Shown: piece by piece, positions 8,498-16,940 of the stretch
Layout: each line of letters opens with the position of its first letter
How positions within the stretch are numbered: position 1 is the first letter of the stretch
DNA from: Nocardioides kongjuensis
GTDB lineage: Bacteria > Actinomycetota > Actinomycetes > Propionibacteriales > Nocardioidaceae
NCBI RefSeq assembly: GCF_013409625.1
Contig: NZ_JACCBF010000001.1
Span: 992,001-1,056,000 of the forward strand
Direction: 5' to 3'
Length of the DNA stretch: 64,000 nt
Program-made: the position numbers and the translations under genes
Notes under the pieces: generated by a model
What the model was told of the DNA's origin: nothing
Databases searched by the model: none
The model's input: only the letters and a program-made list of their open reading frames with translations

Positions 8498-9460
8498 TCA
8501 GTTCACGAGCACCTGCGCTTCGCCGATCCGGATCTGGGTCGAGCGATTGAGGCCGTCGAGGCGGATCGTCCCGGTCTGGCCCGCGCCCGACCAGGTGATG
8601 ACCCAACTCGAGGTCGCGGTGACGGTGTACGCATCGTCCGTCTGCCCCGCGCTCGACTTCTTGTAGGTGTGGCCGCAGTCGGGGGAGTCCTTCCGCCCGA
8701 ACTCCGGCTTGTACGGCGTGCCCGCCGTGTCGCAGACGACCTCGGTTCCGTCGCCCATGTCCCAAGTGACGTGCAGGACCTTCGCCGTCGCGGTGATCGT
8801 GATCCCGCCTGCCGACGCACTCTCGGTGATCGGGCCGAAGGTCTGGCTGCTCGGCGCCTTCGCCCACATCCACACGGGCATGCCGACGAGGCCGATGCTG
8901 TTGGGGCCCGGCTCGGGAGCGATGCCGATGTCGATCGCCCTGAGGTGCATGTTCTCGATGGCGATCTGGGCGACCTCTCTCGGCGTCGGCCCCGTGCCGG
9001 AGTTCGGCGGCGGATCCTGCGTCCAGATCGTGATGAGCAGTCCGGTCTGCGGCTGGTCGCAGTAGTAGACGGCGCCGTCCCCGGGCTCATGGCCCTGCCA
9101 GCTCGGATCACCGGCTGGAGGCTGAGGCTCGACCAGCGAGATGTAGCAGTGGTAGGCGTTCGACCAGTAGGCGCCGTTCTTCGTGCAGGGCACTGGCCCA
9201 GGCGGTGGCTTCGTGACGCCTTGGCTCGTGCCGTCCCAGTAGCAGGCAGCGCCGCTGCCGGTGTCCTCTGGCCCGTCGTCGCCCGGCGTCCCCGGGGTGC
9301 CGGGATTACCGGGGACGTGGATCCAGATCAGGCATTCGCCTGTCGCCGGGTCGGTCTGACCGCAGACCGTGCCGTCGGCGTACGACGTCCCGGACGCAAG
9401 GGCAGTGAGGCTGGCGGTGGCGAGGGCAGTCAGCAGGAGGCGAATCAGGAGGCCGCGCAT
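8498..9460 (-). CDS. Secreted PKD-like protein, possible pilus-associated surface protein
   Basis: The protein has 320 residues. ATG 9460 gives a typical signal peptide (MRGLLIRLLLTALATASLTA..., cleavage near SYA|D). A short collagen-like stretch (GNPGTPGTPGDD) follows, then a Cys-containing region. The C-terminal half contains a PKD-like core: VTWDMGDGTEVVCDTAGTPY, then CGHTYKKSSAG and YTVTATSSWVITW. It overlaps the lipoprotein gene upstream by 16 bp, so both belong to the Tad-like operon. A role as exported pilus-associated adhesin or assembly factor is an inference from position. Confidence 0.7.
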   Translation of the reverse strand: MRGLLIRLLLTALATASLTALASGTSYADGTVCGQTDPATGECLIWIHVPGNPGTPGTPGDDGPEDTGSGAACYWDGTSQGVTKPPPGPVPCTKNGAYWSNAYHCYISLVEPQPPAGDPSWQGHEPGDGAVYYCDQPQTGLLITIWTQDPPPNSGTGPTPREVAQIAIENMHLRAIDIGIAPEPGPNSIGLVGMPVWMWAKAPSSQTFGPITESASAGGITITATAKVLHVTWDMGDGTEVVCDTAGTPYKPEFGRKDSPDCGHTYKKSSAGQTDDAYTVTATSSWVITWSGAGQTGTIRLDGLNRSTQIRIGEAQVLVN

Positions 9461-10071
9461 GGCATCTGCTTGAGGTCCTGGCCAGTCGCCACGCGCCAGC
9501 CGCCGGTGGGGTCGGCGGCGTACTCGTAGTTCGCGACGGTGTAACGCGTCCACCCGGTGTCCGGGCGGTCGGGGGAGACGATCGACTTGCCGCTCTTGTC
9601 GAGCACGTCGACCTTGGTGACGTCCCAGCAGACATCGATGACGACCGTGGGCACCTTGCCGGCGTCCGGGTCGGAGTTGTCGAGGGTGACCGACTGGACC
9701 TTCAGCTCGCTGATGGCCGTGGTGCCGGTCTGGCGCTGGCCCTGATCGCGCTGCCGCTGTACGAGGGTCTGCACCGCGTTGAGCTGCGCGCCGATCGCGA
9801 CGGTCTCGAGCTCCTTGAGGTCGCTTGAGGGATCGGCCCGGAGCCCATCGAGAACGGAGTAGTAGTCGGTCATCGCAGCCGTCGCATTCGCGGTCGCGGC
9901 GTCGTTGGGCGACGTCGGCGACGGGCTGGTCGTCGGCTCCGTGGACCCTGTCTGGGACGACGTGGCTGGCGTCGTCGGCGGAGGATCCCCATCGTTTTCG
10001 GCACACGCCGACACCGCGGCCAACAGAAGTGTGCCGGTCGCCAGGAAGGTCAACCCGAGTCGATTCTTCAT
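9445..10071 (-). CDS. Lipoprotein of unknown function, first gene of the Tad-like operon
   Basis: The protein has 208 residues with a lipoprotein signal: MKNRLGL, a hydrophobic stretch, then the lipobox VSAC at about residues 20-23. A Thr/Ser/Pro-rich linker (about 30-60) probably spans the wall and the rest is a small domain with no family I recognise (YYSVLDGLRADPS..., then VVIDVCWDVTKVDVLDKSG, and WRVATGQDLKQMPC). The domain resembles small tunnel-forming proteins found beside actinobacterial pilus loci, but this is only a fold-level impression. It is the promoter-proximal gene, divergent from the relaxase gene. Confidence 0.7.
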   Translation of the reverse strand: MKNRLGLTFLATGTLLLAAVSACAENDGDPPPTTPATSSQTGSTEPTTSPSPTSPNDAATANATAAMTDYYSVLDGLRADPSSDLKELETVAIGAQLNAVQTLVQRQRDQGQRQTGTTAISELKVQSVTLDNSDPDAGKVPTVVIDVCWDVTKVDVLDKSGKSIVSPDRPDTGWTRYTVANYEYAADPTGGWRVATGQDLKQMPCAAS

Positions 10072-10450
10072 GGGGGATCTTGCTTCCTCTCGCCCTACGG
10101 CGATGAGGCGCGACGACGTCCCACGGGCGGTGCGTGCATCGTCTGAACCTCATCGTAAGCCTGATTCACGGATCCGGACCCGACGTCTTTACCGGGTCGC
10201 TTCCAGGGGTCAGGTGCTCGTCTCTGTCCAAGCCCCGTCGTCCCACCTCAGCCCTCAGCCTTCTTCACTCGTTTCCTTCAGTCCCTCTCGCTCACCTCTT
10301 CCTCTCACCTGCACCTCACCTCCTGTCGCCCTCGCCCCGTCATGCTTTCCGCCCTTCCTCGGCTACCGCCTCCTTGCCTTCACACGGTGTGCAGATCGAG
10401 GGGGTTGTGGAGAAGGACGCGCACCTGAGCGCTGTGGGACGGAAACGGCC
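10072..10450. other. Pyrimidine-rich gap between the divergent pilus operon and relaxase gene
   Basis: This is a 379-bp stretch without a convincing gene. In the + strand, 10261-10380 holds about 98 C/T out of 120 bases by hand count, a strong strand asymmetry. No long hairpin or known oriT nick motif was recognised. It must contain promoters for both the minus-strand operon (start 10071) and the plus-strand relaxase. Because relaxase genes often sit next to their origin of transfer, this is also the place to look for one. Confidence 0.5.
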
Positions 10451-13400
10451 GTGACGGTCTCGATGCGCCGGATGTCCGCGGGCAGCGGCTACCAGTACCT
10501 GCTGCGCAGCGTTGCGGCCGGCGACGGCAACCGCGTCCTTTCGACGCCGCTGACCCGCTATTACTCCGATGTCGGTACGCCGCCCGGCCGCTGGCTCGGA
10601 TCCGGTGTCGGCGCATTCGGCGCTGGCCAGCTCCGTACTGGCATGCAGGTGAGCGAGGAGCAGCTCGCGCTGCTGGTCGGCATGGGCCGCGACCCGATCA
10701 CGGGAGACCAGCTCGGCCGGGCGTTTCCGTCTTACAAGAGGCTCTCGGATCGCATCGACGAACGCGTCGCCGCTCTCGATCAGGAGATGACTCAGGAGGA
10801 CTGCGCCGCCGAGACGACTCGGATCGAGGCTGAGGAGACTGCGGCCGGGATGCGGCGAGCGGTGGCAGGGTTCGACCTCACGTTCAGCGTCCCGAAGTCG
10901 GTCTCCGTGCTCTGGGGTGTCGCCGACGCCGTCACCCAGGAGCGGATCGTCGCCGCCCATCATGCAGCGCTCGCAGACGTGATCGCGCTGTTCGAGCGAG
11001 AGGTCGCCGCTACCCGTGCGGGCATCTCCGACGCTGACGGCGCTGTCGCCCAGGTCGACGTGGCGGGTGTCGCGGCCGTCGCCTACGACCACTTTGACTC
11101 CCGCGCCGGGGACCCGCAGCTCCACACGCACGTCGTCGTGGCCAACAAGGTCCTCACCGTCATGGACGGCCGCTGGCGCAGTCTCGACGGTCGCCCGGTC
11201 TTCGCCTCGCGCACCGGCTTGTCTGCGCACTACGACGCACTTCTGGCGGACCGGCTGTCGCGCGACCTCGGCATCGAGTGGGAGCTGCGGCAGCGCGGAC
11301 CCGACCGGAATCCCCGATGGGAGATCGCGGGCGTCACTGACGACCTGATCACAGAGTTCTCCAGCCGCACCCGCGAGATCGAGCTCAAGAAGGACGAGCT
11401 CATCGCGGAGTACGTCGCTCGCCACGGGCGGATGCCATCGGCGAGGACGATCGTCGAGCTCCGGGCCCAAGCCACGCTCGCCACGCGCCCGCCGAAGGAG
11501 GTCCGGTCTCTCGCCGACCTCACCGCGGGTTGGCGGCAACGGGCCGCCAAGCGGTTGGGCGCCGAGCCGACGGGGTGGTCGCAGTCGGTGATCGGCCGAG
11601 AGGGCTACTTCCTAACTGTGGAGGACGTGCCGCTGGCTGCCATCGAGGCGATCGGCGCCGAGGTGGTCGCGGCCGTCTCTGTGAAGCGGGCTGTGTGGAC
11701 GCACTGGAACCTGATGGCCGAGGCGGCGAAGCAGACGATGGATCTGAGGTTCGCGACGACCGAGGACCGCGAGGCCGTCGTCGGCCTCATCGTGGACGCG
11801 GCCGAGGCGCACTCCGTTGTCCTGACGCCGCCAGAGCTCGCCCTCAGCCCGGCCCGCTTTCAGCGCGAGGACGGCACGAGCCGATTCCGCCCGCGGCATG
11901 GCGAGAAGTACTCCTCCATCGCAGTGCTCGAGGCCGAGGGACGGCTGTTGGCGCGCGCCGAGAAGGTGACCGCGCCAACGGTGTCCCTCGGCGTCGCTGG
12001 GCGTGCGGGCGGCCGTGGCACGATCTCGCTGACCGATCAGCAGCGGCGCGCGGTAGAGATCATCTGTCGCTCAGGGCGCCAAGTCGACCTCCTGGTCGGA
12101 CCGGCGGGGGCTGGCAAGACCACGACCATGAGAGCGCTCCGCGCGGCCTGGATCGGTGAACACGGGCGGGGGAGTGTCGTCGGGCTGGCGCCATCCGCCG
12201 CGGCCGCCCAGGCGCTGGCCGACGACCTCGGTGTCGCCTGCGAGAACACGTCGAAGTGGCTGTACGAGTACGACCGCGGCCGCACCGAGCTGCGGCGCGG
12301 TCAACTGGTGATCGTCGACGAGGCGACTCTCGCCAGCACGGCGACACTCGATCGGCTCACGGGGATCGTGGTCGGCGCGGGCGCCAAGGTCCTGCTGGTC
12401 GGTGACCCCCACCAACTCCAGTCCGTCGATGCCGGCGGAGCCTTCGCGCTCCTCGTCGACCGGCGTGCGGACGCGCCCGCGCTGAACGAGATCCACCGGT
12501 TCGCCAACGAGTGGGAGAAGGAGGCCTCCCTCGCGCTGAGCCGTGGCGACGTCCAGGTCATCTCGACGTACGCCCGCCACAAGCGGATCTGCGAGGGCCT
12601 CACTGATGAGATGGTCGACGCCGCTTACGTCGGCTGGCGGGCCGATTGTGCCGCCGGACGCGCCAGCATCCTCGTGACGGAGTCTGCGCGGGACGTCCGC
12701 GCGCTCAACGAACGCGCCCGGGCCGAGCGCCTGCTCCTGGATGGTGCGGTCGACCACCGCGAGGTCGGCCTGGTCGACGGCTGCCGAGCTTCGGTGGGCG
12801 ACATTGTCATCACGCGCCAGAACGACCGCCGGATTCGGACCATGCGCGGCGGGTGGGTGAAGAACGGCGACCGCTGGCTTGTCACCGACATTCGGCGTGA
12901 CGGCTCTGTCCTGGTCAAGCGCCTCGACACTCGCGGTGGACGATCGGTCCTGCCGCCGGAGTACGTCGCCGAGCACGTCGACCTCGGCTACGCGGTCACC
13001 GCGCATCGCGCTCAGGGCGTCACCGTCGACACAGCGCACGTCGTCGTCACTGCATCCACGACCCGAGAGAACCTCTACGTCTCGATGACCCGCGGTCGCG
13101 AGTCCAACATCGCCTACGTCGCCCTCGACCGGCCCGACGACAGCCACTCCACGCCGGAGGCGGATGACGTGACGGCCAGGACCGTTCTGTACGGCGTCCT
13201 CCAGCACAGCGGCGCCGACCTATCGGCCACACAGACGATCGAGGCCGAGTACGAGCTCCACGGCGGCATCGACCGCCTGGCCGCCGAACTCGAGACGATC
13301 GCCGCCGAAGCTCAGCACGACCGCTTCGTCGACCTGCTCAGACATTCCGGTCTGACCGCCGAGCAGCACGCCGCGGTCGTCGAGTCGACAGCCTTCGGCC

Positions 13401-13972
13401 CGCTCGAAGCCGCACTACGACGCGCCGAGGCCTACCACCACGACCTCGAACGTCTTCTGCCTCGAGTCGTCGGGCGGCACGGACTCGACGACGCCGACGA
13501 CATCGCGGCGGTGCTCCGATACCGAACCGAGAAGCTTGCATCGGCTCCGCCGCGCGACTGCCGGCTCCGTCCACGACTGATCGCCGGCCTGATCCCTGAG
13601 CCGCTCGGCCACATGTCAGCCGAGGACCGCCAGGCGATCGACCAGCGGAAGGAACTGATCGAGTCGCGCGCTCGTGCCCTTGCCGAGGACGCAGTTGCCA
13701 GCCGGCAGGCTTGGATTCGGCGTCTTGAACCAAGGCATGCTGGTGTCCGAGTTGACGAGGCCTGGCTCGACGCGGCGGCGACGGTCGCTGCATATCGCGA
13801 TCGGTACAAGATCACCTCCGACCTTCCAGTTGGCGGCGAAGCGAGGAACGAAGCCCAGCGGACGGATCGTCATCGTGCTCTTGCTGTCATCCGAGCGACG
13901 AGGTCGGCGGTGCCCGCGTCCGAGGAGATGGCCACGTCGGCGATAGAGATCCGCACCATTTCGGCTCCATAG
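10451..13972 (+). CDS. MobF-family conjugative relaxase-helicase
   Basis: The GTG at 10451 opens a 1173-residue protein. The N-terminus (SAGSGYQYLLRSVAAGDG, then RYYSDVGTPPGRWLG) matches TrwC/TraI-family relaxases, with candidate catalytic Tyr at 14, 16, 37 and 38. The metal-binding HUH motif is at about 211-232 (DHFDSRAGDPQLHTHVVV). A helicase part follows with Walker A GPAGAGKTTT (about 550), Walker B LVIVDEATL, and a C-terminal motif GYAVTAHRAQGVTVDTAHVV (about 845). The protein should nick the transfer origin and unwind DNA for conjugation. Its GTG is a short distance past a weak ribosome site; ATG 10463 is an alternative. The last 300 residues are helical and unassigned. No VirD4-type coupling protein is visible in this window. 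Confidence 0.93.
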   Translation: MTVSMRRMSAGSGYQYLLRSVAAGDGNRVLSTPLTRYYSDVGTPPGRWLGSGVGAFGAGQLRTGMQVSEEQLALLVGMGRDPITGDQLGRAFPSYKRLSDRIDERVAALDQEMTQEDCAAETTRIEAEETAAGMRRAVAGFDLTFSVPKSVSVLWGVADAVTQERIVAAHHAALADVIALFEREVAATRAGISDADGAVAQVDVAGVAAVAYDHFDSRAGDPQLHTHVVVANKVLTVMDGRWRSLDGRPVFASRTGLSAHYDALLADRLSRDLGIEWELRQRGPDRNPRWEIAGVTDDLITEFSSRTREIELKKDELIAEYVARHGRMPSARTIVELRAQATLATRPPKEVRSLADLTAGWRQRAAKRLGAEPTGWSQSVIGREGYFLTVEDVPLAAIEAIGAEVVAAVSVKRAVWTHWNLMAEAAKQTMDLRFATTEDREAVVGLIVDAAEAHSVVLTPPELALSPARFQREDGTSRFRPRHGEKYSSIAVLEAEGRLLARAEKVTAPTVSLGVAGRAGGRGTISLTDQQRRAVEIICRSGRQVDLLVGPAGAGKTTTMRALRAAWIGEHGRGSVVGLAPSAAAAQALADDLGVACENTSKWLYEYDRGRTELRRGQLVIVDEATLASTATLDRLTGIVVGAGAKVLLVGDPHQLQSVDAGGAFALLVDRRADAPALNEIHRFANEWEKEASLALSRGDVQVISTYARHKRICEGLTDEMVDAAYVGWRADCAAGRASILVTESARDVRALNERARAERLLLDGAVDHREVGLVDGCRASVGDIVITRQNDRRIRTMRGGWVKNGDRWLVTDIRRDGSVLVKRLDTRGGRSVLPPEYVAEHVDLGYAVTAHRAQGVTVDTAHVVVTASTTRENLYVSMTRGRESNIAYVALDRPDDSHSTPEADDVTARTVLYGVLQHSGADLSATQTIEAEYELHGGIDRLAAELETIAAEAQHDRFVDLLRHSGLTAEQHAAVVESTAFGPLEAALRRAEAYHHDLERLLPRVVGRHGLDDADDIAAVLRYRTEKLASAPPRDCRLRPRLIAGLIPEPLGHMSAEDRQAIDQRKELIESRARALAEDAVASRQAWIRRLEPRHAGVRVDEAWLDAAATVAAYRDRYKITSDLPVGGEARNEAQRTDRHRALAVIRATRSAVPASEEMATSAIEIRTISAP

Positions 13973-14070
13973 ACGTCTGCGTGGCTCAACACTCCACAGG
14001 AACGAGCTGGCGCCACGCGCCGAGACACCGAGTCGGCGTAGGGAGGAAGTCTCAACTCCCGGAGGGACCC

Positions 14071-14460
14071 ATGTTGATCTTCCTAACGCTTCCAGTCATC
14101 GCCTCCGTCGTGGCGGTCCGCAGTTATCTCCAGGTCTACGCGCCCACGAATCTCCTCGTTCGCCGCGTGCGCGCTCAGGAGCCGCGCTGGCGAACAGTTG
14201 CCGTTCTCTTCGTCATCTCTGCCGCTCTGCTCGTCGCCATGCACTCCGTGGAGGAGACGGTCGACAGCGGAGGCTCGAGCTTGCTGAACCTTGTCGTGCT
14301 CGTGCTCGCCTGGGACGCGATCAAGATCGCGTCCCAGGGGATCTTGGAGACGGCTCGCTGCGTCTGGCGGTCGGTCACTAACCATCGGATCGTCCGAACG
14401 GATGTTCGACGGCGCGCCGTCGCAGGGGACGACTCGTCGGCCCTTAGGCTGTGCGCATGA
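14071..14460 (+). CDS. Small membrane protein of unknown function
   Basis: The protein has 129 residues, starting at ATG 14071 with a GGAGGG ribosome site. Three hydrophobic segments are visible (about 2-20, 48-64 and 75-92), with a basic C-terminal tail. I do not recognise a family. Its TGA overlaps the start of the cytosine methyltransferase gene by 4 bp (ATGA), so the two could be translated together, although the methyltransferase also has its own promoter-like box. It may belong to either the mobile element or the defence island. Confidence 0.6.
   Translation: MLIFLTLPVIASVVAVRSYLQVYAPTNLLVRRVRAQEPRWRTVAVLFVISAALLVAMHSVEETVDSGGSSLLNLVVLVLAWDAIKIASQGILETARCVWRSVTNHRIVRTDVRRRAVAGDDSSALRLCA
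14445..14450 (+). promoter_or_regulatory. -10 box (TAGGCT) for the methyltransferase gene
   Basis: TAGGCT lies 6 nt before the ATG at 14457, a distance that would give a leaderless or near-leaderless transcript. No clear -35 element is visible. The same arrangement recurs at many other genes in the window. Confidence 0.45.
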
Positions 14461-15845
14461 CTTCGCCGGCGTTCCGATTCATCGACCTGTTCGCTGGCAT
14501 CGGAGGCTTTCACGCCGCGCTGTCATCACTCGGCGGCAAGTGCGTCTATGCGGTCGAAGTCGACAGGCACGCCGCGGAGGTCTACCGCCGAAACTGGGGG
14601 ATCGATCCTCTCGGGGACATCACCAAGGACGCCAACGAGGACGTCATGAACGTCCCGGCACACGAGGTGCTGGCCGCCGGCTTTCCGTGCCAGCCGTTCT
14701 CGAAGTCTGGTGCTCAGCGGGGCATGGACGAGACGCGCGGGACGCTTTACTGGAACATCCTTCGCATCATCCAGGAGCGCCGCCCCAAGGTCGTGCTTCT
14801 TGAGAACGTCCGTAACCTCGCTGGGCCTCGCCACATGCACGAGTGGCAGGTCATCATCGAGACCCTCCGTGACGAGGGTTACCGGGTCTCCGAGATCCCG
14901 GCTGTGTTCTCGCCCCACCTGCTTCCGCCGGAGCGAGGTGGTCGACCGCAGGTTCGGGAGCGCGTGTTCATCACCGCTACCTACGACCCGGACGGCCTGA
15001 CCGATGGTCTCGACGTTGAGCCCCCGATCGTCACCGGCCAGCCGATCGACGGTTGGGAGCCGAGCACCTGGCATCTTGAGGAGCTGCTTGATGACGCCCA
15101 CAGCGTCCCTGGCTGCAACCTCACCGAGTCGGAGCGCCACTGGATCGATGCGTGGGACGAATGGGTCCAAGCCTGGTTCGAGAAGACGGATGGGCGTCGC
15201 CCGCCGGGCATGCCTATCTGGGCAGACGCGTGGACTGACGTGTGGGGACCGCGTTCTGCTGCGCGTCGAGCGTTCGGGCCTGAACCGCATTATCGCGACC
15301 TCATGGAGGCGGACCCGTTGCTGCCGCAATGGAAGGCTGGACACCTCGCGAAGAACTACGCGCTGTTCATCGAGCACGAGGACTGGATCAAGCCGTGGAC
15401 GAAGAAGTGGGGCATCTACACGGACAAGTTCCCCGCGTCCCGTCGCAAGCTGGAATGGCAGGCTCAGGACACCCCGCGACTGTGGGACACGGTGATGCAG
15501 CTGCGCCCCTCCGGCATCCGGGCGAAGCGACCGACGTACCTGCCGGCGCTCGTCGCGATCACCCAGACGTCGATCATCGGGCCGCGTGAGCGGCGGCTGT
15601 CGCCGCGGGAGACCGCTCGCATGCAGGGGCTCCCGGAGTGGTTCGACTTTGCAGGTCAGCCTGCGGCCGCGACGTATAAGCAGATGGGCAACGGCGTCAA
15701 CGTCGGTGCTGTCTGGCACGTGCTCCGCGAGCACGTACTGCGCGACGAGGACCTCCTGAAGCGCAGCGCCTCCGGCCGCCGCATCCTCGATGCCGTGCTC
15801 TCCGCGCCGCTGTCGCCTGATGAGGTCCTCGCCGCGAAACACTGA
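14457..15845 (+). CDS. DNA C5-cytosine methyltransferase (Dcm/DruM-like)
   Basis: The protein has 462 residues and methylates cytosine at C5, using S-adenosylmethionine. The family motifs are in the right order: I (DLFAGIGGF, residues 10-18), IV (PCQPFSKSG, about 77-85, catalytic Cys), VI (LLENVRNL, about 113), VIII (PQVRERVFI, about 164) and X (QMGNGVNVGAVW, about 410). The target-recognition region lies between about 190 and 380. It is convergent with the DHH-like gene, with 1 bp between their stop codons. Next to a nuclease, a DUF1998 helicase and a Vsr protein it is either the methylase of a restriction-modification pair or the DruM-like subunit of a Druantia type II system. The recognition site cannot be told from sequence. 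Confidence 0.93.
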   Translation: MTSPAFRFIDLFAGIGGFHAALSSLGGKCVYAVEVDRHAAEVYRRNWGIDPLGDITKDANEDVMNVPAHEVLAAGFPCQPFSKSGAQRGMDETRGTLYWNILRIIQERRPKVVLLENVRNLAGPRHMHEWQVIIETLRDEGYRVSEIPAVFSPHLLPPERGGRPQVRERVFITATYDPDGLTDGLDVEPPIVTGQPIDGWEPSTWHLEELLDDAHSVPGCNLTESERHWIDAWDEWVQAWFEKTDGRRPPGMPIWADAWTDVWGPRSAARRAFGPEPHYRDLMEADPLLPQWKAGHLAKNYALFIEHEDWIKPWTKKWGIYTDKFPASRRKLEWQAQDTPRLWDTVMQLRPSGIRAKRPTYLPALVAITQTSIIGPRERRLSPRETARMQGLPEWFDFAGQPAAATYKQMGNGVNVGAVWHVLREHVLRDEDLLKRSASGRRILDAVLSAPLSPDEVLAAKH

Positions 15846-15846
15846 C

Positions 15847-16797
15847 TCATAGCGGCGGGTTGTTCTCTGTCCAGCACCAGCCGTTCCTCGAGGTCACGGC
15901 GACGGAAACGACCTCCCGCCGGTTCGCTGAATGAGGCCAACCCGGCGGCTGCCTCCCGGCCTGCCAGAGCGCAGAGAAGGGCTTGTAGCGGGTCGGGATC
16001 ACGGCTGGCTTCCACCCGTATAACTCAGTGATGGCATCGAGGAGCGCCTGAACCGGGGCGTGTGCGAATGGCGCGGCCAGTCCGCCCACACTGCCCCTGG
16101 GCATCGACCACTGGTGCGTCCGGGACCAGCCGGACAGCACCCCGGACTTGCGCCGGAGGTATGACTCCGCCTGCCGGACGTGCTCGACCGCCGTGGCCGC
16201 GTCACCGCTCGCAATGGGCGCTAGCGAGGATCCCTGCATCTTGGTGATGGCCCAGTCGAGGCAGTTGGAGCGAAAGTTGCTCAGGCTGAAAGCACCGCCG
16301 TCCGGCATCCATGCGAGACCAGACGCGATCGCGTCGCCTGTCGAGGTGCCGAGGTCGTTGCCAACCAGCCATGCGACCCACTGGAACGTCCCGTAGGGAT
16401 ACTTGTCTGTGTAGCGGTCCAGTCGGTGACGGCCCACGAGTAGGTTCGCGTTCACGGACTCGGCAAACGCCGTGACGAGCTCCGCCTCGGCCGCGGTGTT
16501 GCTGACGACGTGCTGGCTGATCGACCGACTCCCTGGCACGCACATGTCGAGGTCGACCCACGTCGTCTCCCTGAGGTTGAGCGGCGTTGGCACCCGAGAG
16601 TCGATCCAACTGTGCGCGGTGTCGCTAAAGCCGATGATCGGCCAGTCGAACTCGTGATGGAGGAGCGCTCCAGTGAGCAGGCCATCGATGTCGGTGTTGA
16701 CGACCTGATGCTTGATCTCGCTCCGCCATGCCCACCGTGCGAGCGCTGCTGTTCGCAAGGCTTCGCCCGCCAGGTCCGCTCCCATGGCCGAATTCAA
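15847..16797 (-). CDS. Hypothetical protein with DHH-phosphoesterase-like motifs
   Basis: The protein has 316 residues; ATG 16797 was taken, with ATG 16785 as an alternative. The region HQVVNTDIDGLLTGALLHHE near the N-terminus resembles motif I of DHH-superfamily phosphoesterases (a DxDG segment), followed by TTWVDLDMCV and SISQHVVSN, which sit where motifs II and III would be. A later YGTFQWVAWLVG segment resembles the helix preceding motif IV. No other domain is recognised and the resemblance is weak. It could hydrolyse a cyclic or linear nucleotide in a defence system, but the activity is not established. It diverges from the nuclease gene at 16941. Confidence 0.6.
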   Translation of the reverse strand: MNSAMGADLAGEALRTAALARWAWRSEIKHQVVNTDIDGLLTGALLHHEFDWPIIGFSDTAHSWIDSRVPTPLNLRETTWVDLDMCVPGSRSISQHVVSNTAAEAELVTAFAESVNANLLVGRHRLDRYTDKYPYGTFQWVAWLVGNDLGTSTGDAIASGLAWMPDGGAFSLSNFRSNCLDWAITKMQGSSLAPIASGDAATAVEHVRQAESYLRRKSGVLSGWSRTHQWSMPRGSVGGLAAPFAHAPVQALLDAITELYGWKPAVIPTRYKPFSALWQAGRQPPGWPHSANRREVVSVAVTSRNGWCWTENNPPL

Positions 16798-16940
16798 TCT
16801 CTAGTGCCGTGCCCTGTCAGCGATATGGCGACACCACCGTCATCGGCACGCAGAATGCCGGTCTTGTTCAAACGCAGCTACCGAAGCCACATGCGCCGAT
16901 CCACGTCACGAGCGTGCTCGCCGCTGGTACTAATGACGCC

